Shown here one piece after another: positions 24,374 to 32,364 of a stretch of DNA of 37,246 nt. The stretch spans positions 1-37,246 of the forward strand of contig CANDMV010000024.1 in assembly GCA_947385875.1 (NCBI GenBank), given 5' to 3'. Origin of the DNA: an uncultured Eubacterium sp. (GTDB lineage Bacteria > Bacillota > Clostridia > Lachnospirales > Lachnospiraceae). The stretch's first letter is position 1, and each line of letters opens with the position of its first letter. A program made the translations under genes and the position numbers. The notes under the pieces are model-generated. The model worked only from the letters and a program-made list of their open reading frames with translations. It had not been told where the DNA came from and ran no database searches.

Positions 24374-26538
24374 ATCTGTTCTTTTTATATCTGGTAGAGC
24401 TGCGCAGGCTGGCGCTTCGAAAGCAGATCTGGCTGGCAGCGGCGCTGTGCCTGTGTACGCCCATTCTGGGATATACTGTTTATAAACCTGCCTGGTCGGA
24501 TATTTTATCGGATCAGTATATTGCAAATCCGGCATTGGCAGCGACTGCCGCAGGTGCGGCTCTTTGGGCGGCGGCTGTGATTATGGAAAGCAGCCGTCTG
24601 CACAGAAGCGGGGCTGATGTGATTATGGATGCTGCTGCTTCACAGACGGGACTGTCAGTAGTGAGGATGGCTGCCATGATGACGCTTGCAGCGGCTGTGG
24701 CTGTCGTGTGTGCATTGATTTATCTGCCATTTACGTCTGCGAAGATGGAGTATCTATTTCAAATGAGATTCTATCTGGCTAATTATGGGGTGTTTGTGAT
24801 TCCGACGTGGTGGATATCTATGCTGTTTGCAGACAGCTTTTATCAGATTACACGGCGTGTAGAGCTGTCTGCTTTGATGTATGCGGTGTTTGCTGCGTAT
24901 AGCTTTAGCAGGAATATAGATTCTGATTATTTTATGAGCTGGCTGAATCCCATCGTCGCTGCTTATTCGGATGGATTTACGAGCTGGTGGCCGCTGCGTA
25001 TCGGGGCTTATACGAGGGAAATGTGGCTGTGTGCTGCCGCAGCGCTGTGGCTAGTTTCGCTGTTGTGTACACGAAGATATGGGAAAAATCTGGCGGGATC
25101 GTTTGTAAAAGGGATGAAGAGGATTTATATGCCTGTCCTTGCAGCAGTGCTTGCGGCAGCAGGGATCTATATGTACCAGAACCAGCCTTTTATTGACCAC
25201 GGCGCGAGTGAGTGGATTGATGAGAACAATATCATTGCGTCGCCTGTGACAGATGCCAGCTCTGTCCGGTATTCAATTTTAGCAGAGCCTGCGACCGGAA
25301 AGCTGACAGGCAGAGCAGAATACACGCTTGAAAAGCCGTACTGCGGGGAAGACAGATTACTGCTGAATCCGGGATATAAGGTAAAAAGTATGACCTATGG
25401 AGGAAAAAAGGTAGAGTATCGGACCGTTGTGGATGATTTAAACGGAGTCCGTTCTACTTATTTTACACTGCCCGATGTACCGGGAGAGACGCTGGTGATT
25501 GAATATGGAGGGTTACCGACCGTTTCCAAGGTTATGTCTGTATCGGATATGATTGATGATACGATTGATCCTGATTATATTGTATTAGGCTCGGCATCAT
25601 TTGTGCCGCTGATTAATTATTTATGCCCGGAGGGGTCATGCACGATTGATATTACGATTCCAGACCATCTGGTACCGTTTTTGGATTATCAGGAGATGAC
25701 AGAATCCAGCGGGCATAAAAATGGCATGAAGACATGGACATCTGAATGTGATATTTATATTATGGATTTTAAGGCAGCAAATTACATGACACAGAGCTTT
25801 GAGGCAGCTGGGACACAGGTTGATTTTGTGTACGGCAGGTCTTATCATGAAGCTGTAGAAGCATATGATGTCAAGCAGTCTATGAAGGAGGTTCTGGAAT
25901 ACTGCACGAAGCACTATGGAAAACTGGGATTTGCCGAGGTACAGAGACTGATTTTGCTTCAGGTGAGCTCTATGGCTATGGGCGGACATGCGTGGCCTGG
26001 CATTGCAGAGTGGTTTGAGACAGTGCTGTCACCGGTTACATTGAGCGATCCTGCCAGAGGAGCCAGCGCGACAGAGGTATTTATTCATGAGATGATTCAT
26101 CAGTGGTGGGGCGGATATGGGCTGAACTGTGATGAGGACGGCTTGTGGTCTGAAGAGGGACTGACAGTTTACTCTACTTACCGGCTGGTAAAAGAAAAAT
26201 ACGGTGAGCTCTATGCAAAGCAGTATTATGTAGATGAATGGAAGGAAGCGGTAGAGGAGCAGAACAGAGACTTTTACAATCGCCACCCGGAATATCTGAA
26301 AATGCTGCCAGAGTCCTATCAGGCGAGAATACGGTCAGAAAACAGCGGGATTAATATGTACATGCGTATGCCGCTGATGATTCTAAAGGCAGAGAAGCTG
26401 GTAGGCGGGGAGAAAAAAATGGATCAGATTCTGCGGCGCATGTATACTGACAGAGAGCAGTATGATGATACGATGTTCAGCTATCAGGATTTTCTAGGTG
26501 CCTGCGGACTGGATGATGAGGATCTTAAGATTGAATGA
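24370..26538 (+). CDS. ABC-2 permease domain fused to an M1-family metallopeptidase
   Basis: The protein has 722 residues. Residues 1-270 hold about six membrane segments (near 18-38, 55-72, 98-120, 136-155, 165-180, 218-234 and 252-268), as in ABC-2 type permeases. From about 275 a soluble part resembles M1 aminopeptidases. A beta domain (YSILAEPATGKLTGRAEYTLEKP) precedes the gluzincin zinc site HEMIHQWW, with H573, E574 and H577, and E596 lies 18 residues further on in WSEEGLTVYSTY. All zinc ligands and the catalytic glutamate are therefore present. The peptidase would face outward after the last membrane segment. The start ATG overlaps the ATPase stop (ATGA), and a GGGAGG site is upstream. 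ABC permease/M1 peptidase fusions are known but uncharacterised as far as I know. Confidence 0.87.
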   Translation: MNLFFLYLVELRRLALRKQIWLAAALCLCTPILGYTVYKPAWSDILSDQYIANPALAATAAGAALWAAAVIMESSRLHRSGADVIMDAAASQTGLSVVRMAAMMTLAAAVAVVCALIYLPFTSAKMEYLFQMRFYLANYGVFVIPTWWISMLFADSFYQITRRVELSALMYAVFAAYSFSRNIDSDYFMSWLNPIVAAYSDGFTSWWPLRIGAYTREMWLCAAAALWLVSLLCTRRYGKNLAGSFVKGMKRIYMPVLAAVLAAAGIYMYQNQPFIDHGASEWIDENNIIASPVTDASSVRYSILAEPATGKLTGRAEYTLEKPYCGEDRLLLNPGYKVKSMTYGGKKVEYRTVVDDLNGVRSTYFTLPDVPGETLVIEYGGLPTVSKVMSVSDMIDDTIDPDYIVLGSASFVPLINYLCPEGSCTIDITIPDHLVPFLDYQEMTESSGHKNGMKTWTSECDIYIMDFKAANYMTQSFEAAGTQVDFVYGRSYHEAVEAYDVKQSMKEVLEYCTKHYGKLGFAEVQRLILLQVSSMAMGGHAWPGIAEWFETVLSPVTLSDPARGASATEVFIHEMIHQWWGGYGLNCDEDGLWSEEGLTVYSTYRLVKEKYGELYAKQYYVDEWKEAVEEQNRDFYNRHPEYLKMLPESYQARIRSENSGINMYMRMPLMILKAEKLVGGEKKMDQILRRMYTDREQYDDTMFSYQDFLGACGLDDEDLKIE

Positions 26539-26675
26539 CAGAAGGAAAAAAGCATCGTGTTTGAGACAGGATATTGGGCAGGGCATTAGGGACAGAGGTA
26601 TTTGTGTATGGCAGGAAAGAGGCTGAACTGAGCTGTATCAATGAAATCTGCATATGGAATAAGGAGGAGTTTCGA

Positions 26676-27422
26676 TTGAGTAAGACGTATGGAAAAATAT
26701 TTATATATGAACTAAAGAGAATGACTGTCAGCTGGCTGTTTCCGGCTATGCTTGTGGTGAATGGAGTTTATGCGTGGTTTGTGCTGACGACAGATATTCT
26801 AATGGGCGCTGCGCATACAGCACCGTTTTCGGTATGGAGCTATTGCGTATATATTGGAAAGATGATGCCGACAGCTTTGACGGCGCTCCTGCTCCTTCTG
26901 GCAGGATATTATGGGAAGAAACAAAAGCAGGCTGAAGTTCTGCTGTCGGCAGCTCCGGTCACTGCTTCCTGCCAGCTGCTGATCCGCTCGGCAGTGCTTG
27001 GTGTATGCTTTTTGGTGATCTGTGCAGTGGAGGTGCTGATAGCAGTTATCTTTTATAGCCGTTTTTTTCATTATTATCATTATGAACGATATCTGATTCC
27101 ATCATTATTTATTATACTTCCCTGCTTTCTGTTCGTCCTTGGTCTTGGTCATTTAGCCGGAAGGATGCATGAAGGTGTTGTTTTCCTGACGGCAGGGGGT
27201 ATATTTTTGGCAGGATTTGGCATGGCCGCGAATGTATTTGATTTTTTTGGAGCAGAGTATTTTGCATATATACCGCTGACGCTTCAGACAGGGCAGGATG
27301 GAGAACCGGGGTTTGTACTGGATGCGGTATGGATGATAGTAAGGCTGCTGTATGGTCTGCTTGGGATGGCGCTGGTTTTGATTAACATATACAGCATGAA
27401 TCGAAAACCGACGAAAGCATAA
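26676..27422 (+). CDS. Second ABC transporter permease, TTG start
   Basis: The product has 248 residues and about six membrane segments (LFPAMLVVNGVYAWFVL, MMPTALTALLLLLAGYYG, SAVLGVCFLVICAVEVLIAVIFY, LIPSLFIILPCFLFVLGLGHLAG, GVVFLTAGGIFLAGFGMAA and MIVRLLYGLLGMALVLINIY). I chose the TTG at 26676 because a perfect AAGGAGG lies eight bases upstream and the sequence from there (LSKTYGKIFIYELKRM) looks like a permease N-terminus. The ATG-started frame from further upstream has no ribosome binding site. It probably pairs with the membrane half of the preceding fusion protein. It is the last gene of the ABC operon. Confidence 0.82.
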   Translation: MSKTYGKIFIYELKRMTVSWLFPAMLVVNGVYAWFVLTTDILMGAAHTAPFSVWSYCVYIGKMMPTALTALLLLLAGYYGKKQKQAEVLLSAAPVTASCQLLIRSAVLGVCFLVICAVEVLIAVIFYSRFFHYYHYERYLIPSLFIILPCFLFVLGLGHLAGRMHEGVVFLTAGGIFLAGFGMAANVFDFFGAEYFAYIPLTLQTGQDGEPGFVLDAVWMIVRLLYGLLGMALVLINIYSMNRKPTKA

Positions 27423-27495
27423 ACTGTAATTTTTATCTGGTCATGTGTGTAACATTATGGTCTTCCAAAAGATTTGACAGCACGCACTTTGAAGT

Positions 27496-27520
27496 TGCGC
27501 AATTCAAAAAAAATTGCACA
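27496..27520. promoter_or_regulatory. Inverted repeat upstream of the XRE regulator promoter (candidate operator)
   Basis: TGCGCAATT (27496-27504) and AATTGCACA (27512-27520) are inverted with one mismatch around CAAAAAA. The site lies 10 bases upstream of the -35 box at 27531 and could be an autoregulatory operator. Confidence 0.4.
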
Positions 27521-27530
27521 GTTTGATTGG

Positions 27531-27559
27531 TTGATGTCTGTTCGGAAAAATACTATACT
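27531..27559 (+). promoter_or_regulatory. Promoter of the XRE/GyrI-like regulator gene
   Basis: TTGATG (27531-27536), a 17-base spacer and TATACT (27554-27559) predict transcription from about 27566. This means that an upstream in-frame TTG at 27527 is not in the mRNA and that the natural start is ATG 27603 behind AAAAGGAG. Confidence 0.65.
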
Positions 27560-27602
27560 GATAATGCAGTGCGGCGCAAGAAAATAAAAAGGAGAATTTT
27601 TT

Positions 27603-28270
27603 ATGAGCTTCGGAAAAATCTGCAGTTTTTAAGACATCTGAAAGGAAATATGACACAGGAGGATTTAGCTGAAAAAATGAATATCAGCCGTCAGACTGTA
27701 TCAAAATGGGAGCTGGATACAGCGCAGCCTGAAATGGATAAGGCGATAGCGCTCTGCAGTCTATTTAATTGCTCGCTGGACAACTTGTTCCGCGATGATA
27801 TGGTCGATTGCGGCGAAGCATATACCAATTTGCGTGTAGAGACCGTTCCTGCCTTTCGCTATATAAAACATGCTGTTATAAGCTCCGATCCGGAGGGGGA
27901 TGCTATCAACAGAGTATTTTATATTGCCCGCAGCTGCGGCGTGGAGAATCCCCGTGTCATTGGCTGGGATTTTTCAAATGTATCACAGGAACAGGTGAAT
28001 GTTTTCAACATGCATAGGTACGAAGCGGCATGGATATTGCCTGACGGGATAGTACCTCCTGATATTGAAATACACGAGCAGTCAGATCGCAAGTATGCGG
28101 CGATACACATTGAGACACCCTTTGAAAATCCTTTTGTGACCATACCAAACGCCTATAAAAAGCTTATGGAATATATGCGTGTGAATGGTCTGGAACATAC
28201 GGAAAAGAACGTTATCCCTTGCTTTGAAACCGATGGGGGAAATATGGATAATTATATTGCTTGTAAATAG
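27603..28270 (+). pseudogene. XRE-family regulator with GyrI-like effector domain, one-base frameshift at codon 5
   Basis: The natural start ATG 27603 gives MSFGK, but five A's at 27614-27618, where six are needed, throw the frame into an early stop. One frame over, the protein continues NLQFLRHLKGNMTQEDLAEKMNISRQTVSKWELDTAQPEMDKAIALCSLFNCSLDNLF, a complete XRE helix-turn-helix. A C-terminal domain of the GyrI-like small-molecule-binding type follows (VPAFRYIKHAVISSDPEGDAIN..HRYEAAWILPDGIVPP..YAAIHIETPFENPF). Everything downstream is intact to 28270. This is therefore a very recent mutation, a sequencing error in a homopolymer, or a phase-variable site. It lies 100 bases after the ABC operon and may regulate it. 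Confidence 0.75.
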
Positions 28271-28355
28271 AAGATAGTTTTAATAATACATACTTTTAAT
28301 GAAGGGTCCGGTATGCTATAATATAGGAAATAAAATGAGCACGGAGGATGAGGGC

Positions 28356-28949
28356 ATGGATTTAACAAAATTTCAATGGACAAGAGAGCCGCAGAGCTGC
28401 ATAATAAGTAGCGACCGTATTGAGATTGTTACAAAGCCGCATACGGATTTGTGGCAGAGGACGTATTATCACTTTCAAAATGATAATGCGCCTGTATTGC
28501 AGATGGAAACAGAGGAGCTGTATTTTAGCTTTGTAGTAAAGACAGAATTTGAAGAAAGTCACCATAGATTTGACCAGTGCGGTATCGTGATGTATCTGGA
28601 TAGTGAAAACTGGCTGAAAGGATCTATTGAATATGAAACTGAAAGCTTTCAGCATTTGGGGAGCGTAGTGACTAATTATGGGTATTCTGACTGGGCAACA
28701 ACGGCGATCGATACTTCGATCAAATCTATGTGGTATAGGCTGAGCCGGAGGGAAGACGATTATTGTATTGAATGTTCGTCGGATGGGGAAGTATTTGAGC
28801 AGATGAGGATCTGCCATATGCATGAAGGTAAAGGAAAAATACAATTCGGGATATACGCCTGCTCTCCAGAGGATTCATCCTTTAAAGCTGTATTTTCTAA
28901 TATGCAGCTGATGGAATGTCAGTGGAAGGCGCATGATGGGCAGAATTAG
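28356..28949 (+). CDS. DUF1349 family (concanavalin-like) protein
   Basis: The product has 197 residues. The pattern MDLTKFQWTREP..IVTKPHTDLWQRTYYHFQNDNAPVLQM, DQCGIVMYLDSENWLKGSIEYE, GYSDWATT and WYRLSRREDDYCIECSSDG is that of DUF1349, a beta-sandwich family with a carbohydrate-binding-like fold. The role of single-domain members is unknown. The ATG at 28356 is preferred because an ACGGAGG site lies eight bases upstream. In-frame starts at 28335 and 28299 are less well placed. No signal peptide, so cytoplasmic. It follows the XRE gene but has its own spacing and no obvious shared operon. Confidence 0.85.
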   Translation: MDLTKFQWTREPQSCIISSDRIEIVTKPHTDLWQRTYYHFQNDNAPVLQMETEELYFSFVVKTEFEESHHRFDQCGIVMYLDSENWLKGSIEYETESFQHLGSVVTNYGYSDWATTAIDTSIKSMWYRLSRREDDYCIECSSDGEVFEQMRICHMHEGKGKIQFGIYACSPEDSSFKAVFSNMQLMECQWKAHDGQN

Positions 28950-29047
28950 ATCTGTGGCGTGACCATGTAATCGAAGCCGGGGATCAGGCAAAACGGCTTT
29001 TAAAGCAGGAATAAGCCAAAAGCTTCAGCTGCAGGTTTGTTTATCAT

Positions 29048-29111
29048 AAATATGGGGCTGTCACATTAAGCATAATGTATTGATTATTCTTAATGCGACA
29101 GCTCCATATTT
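29048..29111. repeat. 64-bp long-stem inverted repeat
   Basis: AAATATGGGGCTGTCACATT plus AAG (29048-29070) pairs with CTTAATGCGACAGCTCCATA plus TTT (29089-29111), with two mismatches. No T-tract follows. It resembles a very short MITE rather than a simple terminator, although it would also stop transcription from the DUF1349 gene. Confidence 0.65.
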
Positions 29112-29257
29112 GTATTTCTTCAGTGTAAAAATGAATCGAATGTACCAGTGCCTTGTAAAGTTTATAACGAACTCATTTACTGTGCGATTTAAGCTGCAAA
29201 ACATTATAATATTTCAAATCATTGTTACGATTTTGGGCAAATCTTACCACTGCCCGG
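29112..29257. other. Non-coding stretch between repeats
   Basis: No gene is supported here. A 65-residue open frame in this stretch has no ribosome binding site and covers repeat ends. It is most likely eroded interior of the CTAG-type element that ends at 29277. Confidence 0.35.
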
Positions 29258-29277
29258 ATTTTTCAAACACGCTCTAG
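29258..29277. repeat. Right end of the CTAG-type MITE family
   Basis: ATTTTTCAAACACGCTCTAG is identical to the end at 34-53. The interior side no longer matches other copies. The final CTAG is shared with the element that starts at 29274. Confidence 0.75.
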
Positions 29278-29439
29278 TACATCGGTCACTAAAGATCTCA
29301 TAGGTTCACGCCGGATATTTTTTCGAGAGTGCATGACAAACAACCGAGGGCGTACCCGGGGTACATTAAGGTTTTTGTCATGTGCTATCGGAAAAATAGA
29401 CAAGTGAAACTGTGAGATCTTTAGTGACCGGTGTACTAG
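29274..29439. mobile_element. 166-bp palindromic MITE inserted at CTAG of another repeat
   Basis: The left terminus CTAGTACATCGGTCACTAAA plus GATCTCATAGGTTCAC and the inverted right terminus CTAGTACACCGGTCACTAAA plus GATCTCACAGTTTCAC match over about 36 bases with three differences. The interior continues to fold (GCATGACAAACAACC against GGTTTTTGTCATGTGC). There is no coding capacity. The left CTAG is at the same time the last four bases of the repeat end at 29258-29277, so CTAG is probably the duplicated target. Confidence 0.78.
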
Positions 29440-29547
29440 AGATGGAAGAAAAACTGGCTGTGTGAATCGGATTAGTTGCTGTTTGATGTGAAATCAATTT
29501 CAGCATATTTAACAAAATGACATGGTAAATATTATTAAACATGCCAA

Positions 29548-29576
29548 TTTACAAGTGATTAAATATAGTATATTAT
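29548..29576 (+). promoter_or_regulatory. Promoter of the HAD phosphatase/PTS operon
   Basis: TTTACA (29548-29553), a 17-base spacer and TATTAT (29571-29576) within an AT-rich stretch; overlapping -10 alternatives exist (TATAAT at 29574-29579). The predicted start lies at about 29583, just upstream of the cre-like operator. Confidence 0.55.
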
Positions 29577-29588
29577 AATAACACACAA

Positions 29589-29604
29589 GTGAAATCGATA
29601 ACAC
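29589..29604. promoter_or_regulatory. cre-like / LacI-type operator at the PTS operon promoter
   Basis: GTGAAATCGATAACAC is a partial palindrome centred on CG. Its inner part TGAAATCGATAACA fits the CcpA cre consensus TGWAANCGNTNWCA at every position. It lies immediately downstream of the promoter, a position suited to repression. CcpA belongs to the LacI family, so control by CcpA or by the LacI-type regulator at 34112 cannot be separated by sequence alone. Confidence 0.6.
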
Positions 29605-29722
29605 ATAAGCAGGAGTTTAAAGTATTATTCAAAGCTGGCAGGAATTAGGAATATGGATTATAAAATTGACCTGTCATCCAGCTGCTTTGCGTAAAAAATT
29701 TATAAGAAATGGAGGAAGAGAA

Positions 29723-30559
29723 ATGAATCGAAAAGCCATATTTTTGGATATTGATGGAACATTGACAGAGCCGGGAAGTAATGAACCGCCAAACTCAGCC
29801 TTATGTGCGATCAAAAAGGCAAGACAGCAGGGGCATTATGTAATATTATGCACAGGCAGGAATTATGACATGCTAAAGCCTCTGCTAAAATATGAATTTG
29901 ATGGCTTGGCGGCTAGTTCCGGCGGTTATATCGAGTGCCGGGGTGAAGTCATTTACGACTGTCCGATGACAGAAGAGCAGAAAAATGCGGCGATGGATAT
30001 ATTAAAGGAAAATGGAGTCTATCGAACGGTAGAATGCATGGATGGATCCTATACCGATGAGGGATTTAAGGAGTTTTTAAGAGATCATGCTGCGGAAGGC
30101 AGTAACAGTGAGATGCTGAGATGGCGCGAGCAGATTGAAAAGTCTCTGAATATTCTGCCGATGAAGGAATACCGGGGGCAGCCTGCATATAAGATCGTGG
30201 TCATGAGTCCTTCTATGGAACAGCTGAAACAGCCAATGGAGCAGCTTTCGGAGTATCTGGATTTCTGTATTCAGGATAAAAATAAGCACGGATATGTAAA
30301 TGGAGAGGTGCTGAGTAAGGAGTACGATAAGGGAAAGGCTGTGGAAATGGTCTGCAGATACTTGAATATTCCTTTATCTGATGCGGTCGCAATCGGAGAC
30401 AGTATGAATGACAAGGAGATGCTGATGGCGGCAGGATTAAGTATTTGTATGCGAAACGGCAGTGAAGCGTTAAAAAAGATTGTGGATGATATTTGCCCGT
30501 CTGTAGCAGAAGATGGAATCCGTGAAGCATTTCTAAAATATCATTTCATCAGTGCATAA
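29723..30559 (+). CDS. HAD-superfamily hydrolase (Cof type)
   Basis: The protein has 278 residues. Motif I FLDIDGTLTEPG has the nucleophile D8 and acid D10. Motif II is seen as CTGRN near residue 50, and motif IV as AIGDSMNDKEM. The C2-type cap in the middle makes it a Cof/SupH-like phosphatase acting on small sugar or nucleotide phosphates. GGAGGAAGAG precedes the ATG. It shares a promoter with the PTS gene 167 bases downstream, so a role in removing accumulated sugar phosphate is reasonable but unproven. Confidence 0.88.
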   Translation: MNRKAIFLDIDGTLTEPGSNEPPNSALCAIKKARQQGHYVILCTGRNYDMLKPLLKYEFDGLAASSGGYIECRGEVIYDCPMTEEQKNAAMDILKENGVYRTVECMDGSYTDEGFKEFLRDHAAEGSNSEMLRWREQIEKSLNILPMKEYRGQPAYKIVVMSPSMEQLKQPMEQLSEYLDFCIQDKNKHGYVNGEVLSKEYDKGKAVEMVCRYLNIPLSDAVAIGDSMNDKEMLMAAGLSICMRNGSEALKKIVDDICPSVAEDGIREAFLKYHFISA

Positions 30560-30726
30560 AGACTGCGGGCTGTGTTGTCAAAATCGAGATGAACGATTGG
30601 CATTGATGTATACAGCTGCGGTCCGAGAAGCTGATCTGGAAAGTGCGGATCATGAGAATGATATTACAAATAAAATAAGGATTAGATGTAATGGATTACA
30701 AAAAAATAGAATAGGGAGAGATAGAT

Positions 30727-32301
30727 ATGGCAGTGGATTATGCGAAATGCGCGAAAGAGATTTATGATAATCTGGGCGGCAGGGATAATCTGGTCAGCGC
30801 AGCACATTGCGCGACCAGGCTTCGTCTGGTAACGGTGGATAATAGTAAGATTGATATGAAAAGACTCGAAAATATCGATGGCGTAAAGGGAGTATTCAGC
30901 AATAACGGGCAGCTGCAGCTGATTATAGGCACAGGCACTGTCAATAAGGTGTACGATGAATTTTTAAAGGTAAGCGGGATGACAGCTGCGACAAAGGAAG
31001 AGGTAAAGGCTGCCGCTGCGGCACAGCAGCCGCTGATAAAACGGATGATTAAGGCACTGGGTGATGTATTTGTGCCGATTCTGCCTGCCATCGTGGCTTC
31101 CGGGCTAATGATGGGACTGGTGGAAGCACTGGGCAAGGCAATTCCGTCTTTTGCCGGCAGTGACTGGTACGGTATTTTAGACCTGATGGCAAATACAGCA
31201 TTTACGTTTTTGCCGGTATTAATTGCAGTATCTGCAACGAGGGTATTTGGTGGAAATATTTTTCTTGGCGCGGTCATCGGCATGATTATGATACATCCGA
31301 ATCTGATTAATGCATGGTCGGTAGGCTCTATGGATGCAGCCGATATTCCGGTATGGCATCTGCTGGGATTTCCGATTCGGCAGGTAGGTTATCAGGGGCA
31401 TGTGATTCCGGTTGTAATCGCGGTCTGGCTGATGTGCAGGATTGAAAAATGGCTGCATCAGCATGTGCCGGAAATGATCGATTTGTTTGTAACTCCTCTT
31501 TGTACAGTGCTTGCAACAGCGTTTCTTACATTGGGACTGATCGGGCCGGTATTTTCAATCGCAGAAAACTATGTATTAGATTTTGCGGCATGGATAATTA
31601 CGGTAGGACACGGCATAGGCGCGATGGTCATGGGCGCTCTGTATCCTCTTACGGTAGTGTGCGGCATTCATCATATGTATAATGTCATCGAGGCAGGTAT
31701 GCTGTCTGCGGCGGACGGACTGAATATCTGGATGCCGGTAGCGTCTGCGGCGAACTTTGCACAGGGCGCAGCATGTCTGGCTGTAGGATTAAAAGCAAAG
31801 AATTTGAAGACAAAATCGGTAGCGGTTCCTTCGTCTTTATCAGCAGCGCTTGGAATTACAGAACCTGCGATTTTTGGTGTAAACCTGCGGTTTGTGAAGC
31901 CATTAGCGTGCGGCATGGCGGGCGGTGCGGTTGGAGCCCTGCTTGGAGCGATTTTCCAGATCGGAGCTACTTCGTATGGTGTGACAGGACTTCCGGGATT
32001 TTTAATTACGCTGGATTATACAGTGCAGTACGCAGTGATACTTGTGGTATCGTTCGTGATTTCGTTTGCTTTGACATGGTTTGCCTGGCAGGAAGAGACA
32101 GAAGAAGCACAGATTGAGGCCGCAGCGGAAAATGCCGGAGCATCAGCAGAAAATATAAAATCGTCTGCGGAAAATGCGGAGTCAGCGATGGACAATAGGA
32201 ATGCAGCTGCAAAAAATGTGAAGACATCGACAGCGAACAATCAGTTGAACAAACAGAACGCGGAAGTTATGCAGCCTTCAGGCGTATCTGGAGTGACATA
32301 A
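30727..32301 (+). CDS. PTS sucrose/trehalose-type EIIBC, severed from its EIIA domain
   Basis: The product has 524 residues. The EIIB domain (1-85) has phospho-cysteine C28 in SAAHCATRLRLV. EIIC (about 105-455) has roughly ten membrane segments and the GITEPAIFGVNLRF signature of the glucose/sucrose superfamily. The C-terminal tail is an Ala/Glu/Asn-rich linker ending EVMQPSGVSGVT followed by a stop. That same sequence occurs again 67 bases on, where it leads straight into EIIA. The ancestor was therefore an EIIBCA fusion of 673 residues. EIIB resembles ScrA (sucrose), but trehalose cannot be excluded, and no sucrose-6-phosphate hydrolase is in the window. A GGGAGAG site precedes the ATG. Confidence 0.9.
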   Translation: MAVDYAKCAKEIYDNLGGRDNLVSAAHCATRLRLVTVDNSKIDMKRLENIDGVKGVFSNNGQLQLIIGTGTVNKVYDEFLKVSGMTAATKEEVKAAAAAQQPLIKRMIKALGDVFVPILPAIVASGLMMGLVEALGKAIPSFAGSDWYGILDLMANTAFTFLPVLIAVSATRVFGGNIFLGAVIGMIMIHPNLINAWSVGSMDAADIPVWHLLGFPIRQVGYQGHVIPVVIAVWLMCRIEKWLHQHVPEMIDLFVTPLCTVLATAFLTLGLIGPVFSIAENYVLDFAAWIITVGHGIGAMVMGALYPLTVVCGIHHMYNVIEAGMLSAADGLNIWMPVASAANFAQGAACLAVGLKAKNLKTKSVAVPSSLSAALGITEPAIFGVNLRFVKPLACGMAGGAVGALLGAIFQIGATSYGVTGLPGFLITLDYTVQYAVILVVSFVISFALTWFAWQEETEEAQIEAAAENAGASAENIKSSAENAESAMDNRNAAAKNVKTSTANNQLNKQNAEVMQPSGVSGVT

Positions 32302-32364
32302 TTGCATCATACGGTTGACATGTAATGAAGAAGTTATGCAGCCTTCAGGCGTATCTGGAGTGAC
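32263..32364 (+). repeat. Perfect 35-bp direct repeat (67-bp tandem duplication) splitting the PTS gene
   Basis: Bases 32263-32297 and 32330-32364 are identical (GAAGTTATGCAGCCTTCAGG then CGTATCTGGAGTGAC). They are separated by 32 bases of unrelated sequence. The 67-base offset is not a multiple of three and introduces TAA at 32299-32301. Removing one copy plus the spacer restores one frame from 30727 to 32815. Confidence 0.95.

Noticed and set aside
26574..26675. Longer N-terminus for the second ABC permease from ATG 26574
   Set aside because: There is no ribosome binding site and no membrane-protein pattern, while TTG 26676 has a perfect AAGGAGG at the right distance.
27527..27602. Upstream TTG start that would keep the XRE gene in one frame
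   Set aside because: It lies inside the promoter, before the predicted transcription start, and has no ribosome binding site. The family N-terminus starts at 27603.
28949..29014. Short frame DLWRDHVIEAGDQAKRLLKQE following the DUF1349 stop
   Set aside because: It looks like a protein tail but is only 21 codons without a start, and no parent gene is identifiable.
30552..30767. 71-residue frame between the HAD gene and the PTS gene
   Set aside because: It overlaps the PTS start in another frame, has no ribosome binding site and shows no protein-like pattern.
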